Source of the DNA: Clostridium sp.
GTDB lineage: Bacteria; Bacillota; Clostridia; Lachnospirales; Lachnospiraceae
NCBI GenBank assembly: GCA_016302185.1
Contig: JAEDOC010000067.1
Span: forward strand, 1 to 10,734
Reading direction: 5' to 3'
Length of the DNA: 10,734 bases
Below the pieces are notes generated by a model. The model was given only the letters and a program-made list of their open reading frames with translations, did no database searches and had not been told where the DNA came from. The translations under genes and the position numbers were made by a program. The stretch's first letter is position 1; each line of letters begins with the position of its first letter. Positions 6,413 through 10,734 of the stretch are shown in pieces.

Positions 6413-7687
6413 ATGAATTATTATCGAGTGGAAGGAAAGCTTTGCTGTGCGTTTGAGGACGGGCTGCCTTTTGAGAAGACAGTAGCACCGGAAAAGGAGG
6501 AGGTTCTTCGTGAGGGGATGAACTTTCTCTTTTCCCGGCCGGAAGCGGAATGCCGTGCATCTTTTCTGGTGAATGATCCGGATTTCTTATTCCAGAAACA
6601 GGAGGACGTGTCCTGGCTGAATAAGAATAAGATTTCTCAGGCAGCAGAACAGGCAGGCGGGAAAGAACTGGTGGATGAACTGGTGACAGCCGCGATAGAA
6701 GCCGGTGTGCTCCGGGCGGTTAATATCAGTCACAACAAATTCCGCGAGATCCTTACGGAGAAACCGAAGAAAGAGAAGAAGCGGGTGCATGTGCTGGCCA
6801 TCGGTGATGTGGGAAGCACATTGCTTACCGGCCTTCATCTGCTGGGCGGTGACTGTATCAGCTCCATCGGCATCTGTGATATCTCGGATAAGGTAACAGC
6901 CCGCTGGGAGTTTGAGGAAAATCAGATTGCCTACCCCTGGGATTATGATGCGCTGCCGGAGGTGGATGTGGTACAGCCGGAAAATCTGTTCCAATGTGAT
7001 GTCTTTGTATTTGTGGCTTCTAAAGGCATTCCGCCGGTGGGCTCCGGTGTGAAGGACGTGCGGATGTATCAGTTTGAGAATAATTCCAAGATTGTTTCCA
7101 TCTATGCAAGACAGGCCAGAAAAGAAAACTTTAAAGGTCATTTTGCTGTGGTTTCGGATCCGGTGGATCCTCTGGCGAAGACAGCCTGGCTGGAGAGCAA
7201 CAAGGATGAAAACGGCGTCTTTGATAACAAGGGACTGCGGCCGGAACAGGTGCAGGGCTTTGGACTTGGAGTCATGAACGCAAGAGCGGCCTATTATGCG
7301 AAGAGGGACAGCCGTTTTACGCAGTTCCTTACGGAAGGCCGTTCCTTTGGTCCGCATGGACAGGATCTGGTTGTGGCTGATTCTATTGAGCATTACAATG
7401 ACGAGCTGTCAAAGGAACTGACGCAGCTGACGGTAACCGCAAACCTGCAGATGCGTGCCATCGGCTTTAAACCCTTTATTGCACCGGCCTATTCCTCCGG
7501 CGCCATCTCCCTGATTCTGATGCTGCGCGGAGAGTGGCACTGCGGTTCCGTCTTCCTGGGAGGAATCTTCATGGGTGTGAAGAACCGCTATACGGCTCAC
7601 GGACTGGAGACAGAGGTTCTTCCGCTGCCGGAGGCATTGTATGAGAGAATCGTAACGGCGCAGGACAATTTAAAGAAGATTGTGTAA
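6413..7687 (+). CDS. Divergent lactate/malate dehydrogenase-like NAD-binding protein
   Basis: 424 residues, longer than the usual 310-330 for this family because of about 120 N-terminal residues I do not recognise. The Rossmann start is VHVLAIGDVGSTL, with the glycine loop at G131-D132-V133-G134. VSDPVDP (D249-D252) matches the family's NPVD turn, GFGLGVMNAR (282-291) the GTxLDSAR helix, and GPHGQD with H315 the GEHGD active-site loop. By this alignment the substrate arginine (R291) and catalytic histidine (H315) are kept, but the aspartate that pairs with the histidine is replaced by M288. It may be a dehydrogenase for an unusual substrate, or a non-catalytic NAD-binding protein. AGGAGG at 6398-6403 precedes the ATG, and the gap to the large fusion gene is 50 bases with no terminator. 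The fold is confident; the activity is open. Confidence 0.75.
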   Translation: MNYYRVEGKLCCAFEDGLPFEKTVAPEKEEVLREGMNFLFSRPEAECRASFLVNDPDFLFQKQEDVSWLNKNKISQAAEQAGGKELVDELVTAAIEAGVLRAVNISHNKFREILTEKPKKEKKRVHVLAIGDVGSTLLTGLHLLGGDCISSIGICDISDKVTARWEFEENQIAYPWDYDALPEVDVVQPENLFQCDVFVFVASKGIPPVGSGVKDVRMYQFENNSKIVSIYARQARKENFKGHFAVVSDPVDPLAKTAWLESNKDENGVFDNKGLRPEQVQGFGLGVMNARAAYYAKRDSRFTQFLTEGRSFGPHGQDLVVADSIEHYNDELSKELTQLTVTANLQMRAIGFKPFIAPAYSSGAISLILMLRGEWHCGSVFLGGIFMGVKNRYTAHGLETEVLPLPEALYERIVTAQDNLKKIV

Positions 7688-7711
7688 AGCTTCAGAAAGG
7701 ATGCGTTTCTC

Positions 7712-8818
7712 TTGAAGCAGGAACAGATTTTGGTGATTGTCCCCAGAGACGGGACAATGGAAATCAATTTACGATTAAAGAAAGTGCTGGAGTATGCGCT
7801 GAAGGAGAGAGACAGCCGGCAGATTCGAACGGCAGAGGAGCTGGGAACCTATGTTGCTTCCGGATCCCGTCCTCTGCGGCGGATTCTCTTTGCTGTTTCC
7901 CTGGGGGACAGCGGACTGAATTTTGAGTATTACCGGATCCTGCGCTGGCTGAGAGAGAATCCAGGGGTGCTGGACGGCAGTGTGGGCGGTATCGTTGTGG
8001 ATGGAACCAGCGAGCTGTACACCAAGTCCGTGGCCAGAGAACTGGTATTTACGGCCAACTGTGCCGGCTGCACCTTTGTGGGACGGCCTCTGGTGGAGGG
8101 CACGGGAAGCCTGGCCAATTTCACCATCGTGGCGCAGAATATGGAAACCGATCATTTCACGGCGTATCAGAAAAGCGCGGCGCTTCTGGTGCAGGAGATT
8201 CTGACATTCGAGCGCCCGGTGAAGGAACATCCCAATCTGCTGGTGCTGCATGCTTCCAGCCATAAAAGCTCCAATACCTTTGCGGTCTGGAGTGCGGTGA
8301 AAGAGCAGCTGACCGGATTTGAGATCACGGAGATCGGGCTGCGCAACGGAACACTGTCCGACTGCGCCGGCTGTCCTTATAAAATGTGCCTGCATTTTGG
8401 GGAGCAGGGAAGCTGCTTTTACGGCGGCGTGATGGTGGAGGATGTTTATCCGGCGGTGCGCCGGGCCGATGCCATTCTGATGCTCTGTCCCAATTATAAC
8501 GATGCTTTGTCTGCCAACTTAACAGCCTTTATCAACCGGCTGACGGCACTGTTTCGGACAACACGATTTTACGATAAGGCACTGTTCGCCATTGTGGTGT
8601 CCGGGTATTCGGGCAGTGATATTGTGGCGGAGCAGCTGATCGCAGCGCTGAATATGAATAAAACCTTTTATCTGCCGGGACAGTTTGCGATGATGGAGAC
8701 TGCAAATAATGCCGGAACTGCCATGAAGCTTCCCGGAATCGAACGGCGGGTGGGAGAATTTGCAGCGCGGCTCAGAAGAACTTTGTGTGATGATTCCGGA
8801 CGGAAAGGAGGAAAATGA
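7712..8818 (+). CDS. Flavodoxin-fold NAD(P)H-dependent FMN reductase-like protein with a Cys4 motif
   Basis: 368 residues in two halves. The C-terminal half (about 174-355) looks like an NADPH-dependent FMN reductase or iron-sulfur flavoprotein. It has the first strand LLVLHASSHKSSNT (176-189), whose last part is the FMN-phosphate loop, then C218-x2-C221-x4-C226-x8-C235, then DAILMLCPNYNDALSANL, the usual flavin-edge loop. Iron-sulfur flavoproteins carry a compact CX2CX2C-type cluster in the same place, but the spacing differs here, so iron-sulfur or zinc binding is only possible. The N-terminal half (about 1-165) is a mixed alpha/beta region I cannot name; it may be a second, degenerate flavodoxin-like domain. 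The start is a TTG at 7712, with AAAGGA at 7696-7701 upstream; the next in-frame ATG (7757) has no good site. It lies 24 bases after the dehydrogenase-like gene and 4 bases before the kinase start. Confidence 0.75.
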   Translation: MKQEQILVIVPRDGTMEINLRLKKVLEYALKERDSRQIRTAEELGTYVASGSRPLRRILFAVSLGDSGLNFEYYRILRWLRENPGVLDGSVGGIVVDGTSELYTKSVARELVFTANCAGCTFVGRPLVEGTGSLANFTIVAQNMETDHFTAYQKSAALLVQEILTFERPVKEHPNLLVLHASSHKSSNTFAVWSAVKEQLTGFEITEIGLRNGTLSDCAGCPYKMCLHFGEQGSCFYGGVMVEDVYPAVRRADAILMLCPNYNDALSANLTAFINRLTALFRTTRFYDKALFAIVVSGYSGSDIVAEQLIAALNMNKTFYLPGQFAMMETANNAGTAMKLPGIERRVGEFAARLRRTLCDDSGRKGGK

Positions 8819-8822
8819 CAGA

Positions 8823-10100
8823 ATGAAACAGTGGAGACGGGTGTTTGTAATCGGCCTTGTCATCGCTATCTCTTCTCAGGTGTACTGGAATGTGTTTGTG
8901 AATAATTTCCGTATCTCAATCGCGGTCATTCTTCTGCCGGTGCTGATTATGACGGTGGGAAGCCAGATTCATACGCTGACCATCTGCATGGTAACGGCGG
9001 GAATCGTCTTCTTTTTCCGTGCGGTGATTGCAGCGGGGCAGGGATATCCCTCCTGGGAGATATTTACGGCAGTGATGCCCGGGGCGATGTTTTATATTTT
9101 TTACGGCCTTCTGTTTAAGCTGCAGATTAAAAATAAGCATATCGTCCGGATGGAGCGACTGATCGTTGCCATCTTTCTCTGTGATTTTATGGCGAACTAT
9201 CTGGAGATGACGATGCGGGAGCTGATGCAGGGGCAGAGCCTGCCGGGAATGGATGTCTTTGAAAATCTGTTTCTGATTGCTGCCGTGCGAACCTTTTTTG
9301 CGGCGCTGACGTTGGTCTGTGAAAAGCAGTACCGGATCCTTTTAACCAGATCAGAGCATGAGACCCGTTATCAGCGTCTGTTTCTGATGACCACAGGATT
9401 AAAAAGCGAAATCTATCTGATGCATAAGAATGCGGAAGAGATTGAGCGGGTGATGAGCAATGCCTATCGTCTCTACGAGAAGATACTCTCCATGGATCTT
9501 CCGCAGGAGATGCAGCAGATGGGACTGGAGATTGCCCGGGATGTCCATGAGATTAAGAAGGATTACATCCGGATTATTCAGGGCGTCGAGCAGGCGATCG
9601 ATGAGGATTATGACGAAGAATCCATGAGCTTTCAGGATGTGCTTCAGATTCTGGAGGCATCCACGTATCACATGCTGAAGGAAAAACATCTCAATGTTCA
9701 TCTGCAGTTCGACTGTGGGGATAACTTCACAACCAAGGAACACTATTATCTGATGGCGGTACTGAAAAACCTGGTGAATAATGCGGTTGAAGCGATTGAA
9801 ACAAAGCAAACCTCCGGAAATGTGAAGATATCGGAACATAAGAAGGATGACAGATTTGTTTTTGAAGTAAAGGATGACGGCCCCGGTATTTCGGAAAAAC
9901 ATCTGGGCAAGATATTTAATATGGGATATTCGACAAAGTTTGATGAAAAAACAGGGAATATTTTCCGCGGAGTCGGACTTTGTGGTGTGAAAAAAACAGT
10001 AGAGGAGCAGTTTGGCGGGAAGATCGAGGTTCAATCTGAGGTGGGACGAGGGACAAAATTCCGGATTGAGATTCCGGTCGAAGTGTTAGAGGAGACATAG
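8823..10100 (+). CDS. Membrane sensor histidine kinase, GlnK/YcbA-like
   Basis: 425 residues. The N-terminal 165 hold about six hydrophobic segments (near 8-24, 30-48, 52-72, 80-98, 112-128 and 148-165) with almost no external loop, suggesting an intramembrane or small-molecule sensor. A coiled linker follows, then DVHEIKKDY with the likely phosphoacceptor H242. The ATPase domain is complete: N box with N316, N319 and N320, G1 box DDGPGI at 351-356, the IFNMGYSTKF lid segment, and G2 box GVGLCG at 383-388. The start at 8823 follows AAAGGAGG at 8804-8811, which lies inside the end of the previous gene, so translation is probably coupled. A longer in-frame start at 8760 has no good site. The gene pairs with the response regulator one base downstream. 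GlnK-like naming rests on that regulator's output domain; the signal is unknown. Confidence 0.88.
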   Translation: MKQWRRVFVIGLVIAISSQVYWNVFVNNFRISIAVILLPVLIMTVGSQIHTLTICMVTAGIVFFFRAVIAAGQGYPSWEIFTAVMPGAMFYIFYGLLFKLQIKNKHIVRMERLIVAIFLCDFMANYLEMTMRELMQGQSLPGMDVFENLFLIAAVRTFFAALTLVCEKQYRILLTRSEHETRYQRLFLMTTGLKSEIYLMHKNAEEIERVMSNAYRLYEKILSMDLPQEMQQMGLEIARDVHEIKKDYIRIIQGVEQAIDEDYDEESMSFQDVLQILEASTYHMLKEKHLNVHLQFDCGDNFTTKEHYYLMAVLKNLVNNAVEAIETKQTSGNVKISEHKKDDRFVFEVKDDGPGISEKHLGKIFNMGYSTKFDEKTGNIFRGVGLCGVKKTVEEQFGGKIEVQSEVGRGTKFRIEIPVEVLEET

Positions 10101-10101
10101 T

Positions 10102-10734
10102 ATGGAGATTTATATTGTTGAAGATGATGCATCAGTGATCAGTATTCTGGAGGATATTATTGAAGATAACGATCTGGGACATGTCTGCGGAACTACCGAA
10201 GGGGGAACGGCAGATGTGGAAGAGATTCTGGCACAGAATCCGGATGTAATCCTGGTGGATTTTCTGATGCCGGAAAAGGATGGCGTGACGCTGGTCAAGG
10301 AATTAAAGGAACGGGGCTGTACGGCCAAATGTATTATGATTTCCCAGGTATCCGCCAAGGAATTGATTGGTAAGGCATACGATGCGGGAATGGAATTTTT
10401 TATCAGTAAACCCATCAATATTATCGAGGTAAAATCTGTGATCCAGAATGTGGGAGCACAGATTAAAAATGAGAAAACCTTATTCAATATTAAGAAGATG
10501 TTTATGGCAGAGATTTCTGATCTGCCGAATAAGAAGACGGCGGATGACGGATACGGCAAAAAGGTACAGTATATCTTAAACCGTCTTGGAATGTCAGGAG
10601 AAAAGGGCGGTGATGATATTATGAGGATCTGCCAGTATCTTCATAATAATAAAAGACCCATATCCCAGGTCAGCATCGGTCAGCTCTGCGAGATTTTAAG
10701 TGATGCCCCCAAGAATATGGAGCAGAGAGTCCGT
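10102..10734 (+). CDS. Response regulator with YcbB/GlnL-type output domain (partial, 3' end cut)
   Basis: 211 residues are visible and the frame is still open at the window edge; B. subtilis GlnL is about 310 residues, so roughly 100 are missing. The receiver domain (1-120) is complete: acidic pocket E7-D8-D9, phosphoacceptor D53 in ILVDFLMP, S81 at the switch position and K103-P104. The output part from about 125 includes KGGDDIMRICQYL (168-180) and QLCEILSDAPKNMEQRVR at the edge, a pattern I recognise as the YcbB DNA-binding domain of GlnL-type regulators. In B. subtilis, GlnK-GlnL activates glutamine uptake and glutaminase genes. The ATG is one base after the kinase stop, with AGAGGAGA upstream, so the two are translated together. 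The targets here are unknown and need not be glutamine genes. Confidence 0.88.
   Translation, partial: MEIYIVEDDASVISILEDIIEDNDLGHVCGTTEGGTADVEEILAQNPDVILVDFLMPEKDGVTLVKELKERGCTAKCIMISQVSAKELIGKAYDAGMEFFISKPINIIEVKSVIQNVGAQIKNEKTLFNIKKMFMAEISDLPNKKTADDGYGKKVQYILNRLGMSGEKGGDDIMRICQYLHNNKRPISQVSIGQLCEILSDAPKNMEQRVR

Noticed and set aside
6587..7393. Long antisense open frame (268 codons) within the dehydrogenase-like gene
   Set aside because: It is a shadow of a well-supported plus-strand gene. Its translation has no recognisable domain, and no ribosome binding site or promoter fits it.
8760..8822. 21-codon longer start for the histidine kinase overlapping the flavoprotein gene
   Set aside because: No ribosome binding site precedes it. 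The ATG at 8823 follows AAAGGAGG and leads straight into the first membrane segment.
9399..10034. Antisense open frame (211 codons) within the histidine kinase gene
   Set aside because: The plus strand encodes complete kinase motifs over the same bases; the antisense translation shows no family features.
10110..10559. Antisense open frame (149 codons) across the response regulator
   Set aside because: The plus strand encodes an intact receiver domain with all catalytic residues, so this frame is a shadow.

Overview
The window looks like chromosomal DNA from an anaerobic Clostridia, most likely Lachnospiraceae. This rests on the strong AGGAGG-type ribosome binding sites, the PerR plus 'reverse' rubrerythrin oxygen-defence pair, codon use, and a GlnK/GlnL-like two-component system. 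No RNA genes, insertion sequences, CRISPR arrays or phage genes were seen.

Layout. Bases 1-211 are mostly non-coding; a short frame running off the left edge may be the start of a minus-strand gene. Bases 213-1411 hold a minus-strand oxidative-stress module: perR with a well-formed promoter and a PerR-box-like site just downstream of its -10, then a reverse rubrerythrin gene ending in a rho-independent terminator. Between perR and the next gene is a divergent intergenic region with a second promoter (extended -10) pointing right.

From 1533 to the right edge, five genes run on the plus strand with gaps of 50, 24, 4 and 1 bases and no visible terminator, so they probably form one operon. The first encodes a 1609-residue multidomain protein: an HD phosphohydrolase-like domain, a long helical HEAT-like region, a NadD-like nucleotidyltransferase domain, a GNAT-like segment and a phosphoribosyltransferase-like domain. 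It is followed by a divergent lactate/malate dehydrogenase-like protein with an extra N-terminal region, a flavodoxin-fold FMN reductase-like protein with a four-cysteine cluster, a membrane histidine kinase, and a response regulator with a YcbB/GlnL-type output domain that is cut by the window edge.

How the parts may fit together (inference): nearly every enzyme-like protein here is of a type that uses or makes a nicotinamide or flavin cofactor. HD (YqeK-like), NadD-like and phosphoribosyltransferase-like modules on one chain suggest nucleotide or NAD-type cofactor metabolism. The degenerate key motifs in the phosphoribosyltransferase-like and dehydrogenase-like proteins argue for a changed substrate or a sensing or scaffolding role. 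The two-component genes at the end of the operon may sense a related metabolite or nitrogen status. The large fusion protein and its conserved-looking operon are the most interesting content of the window.
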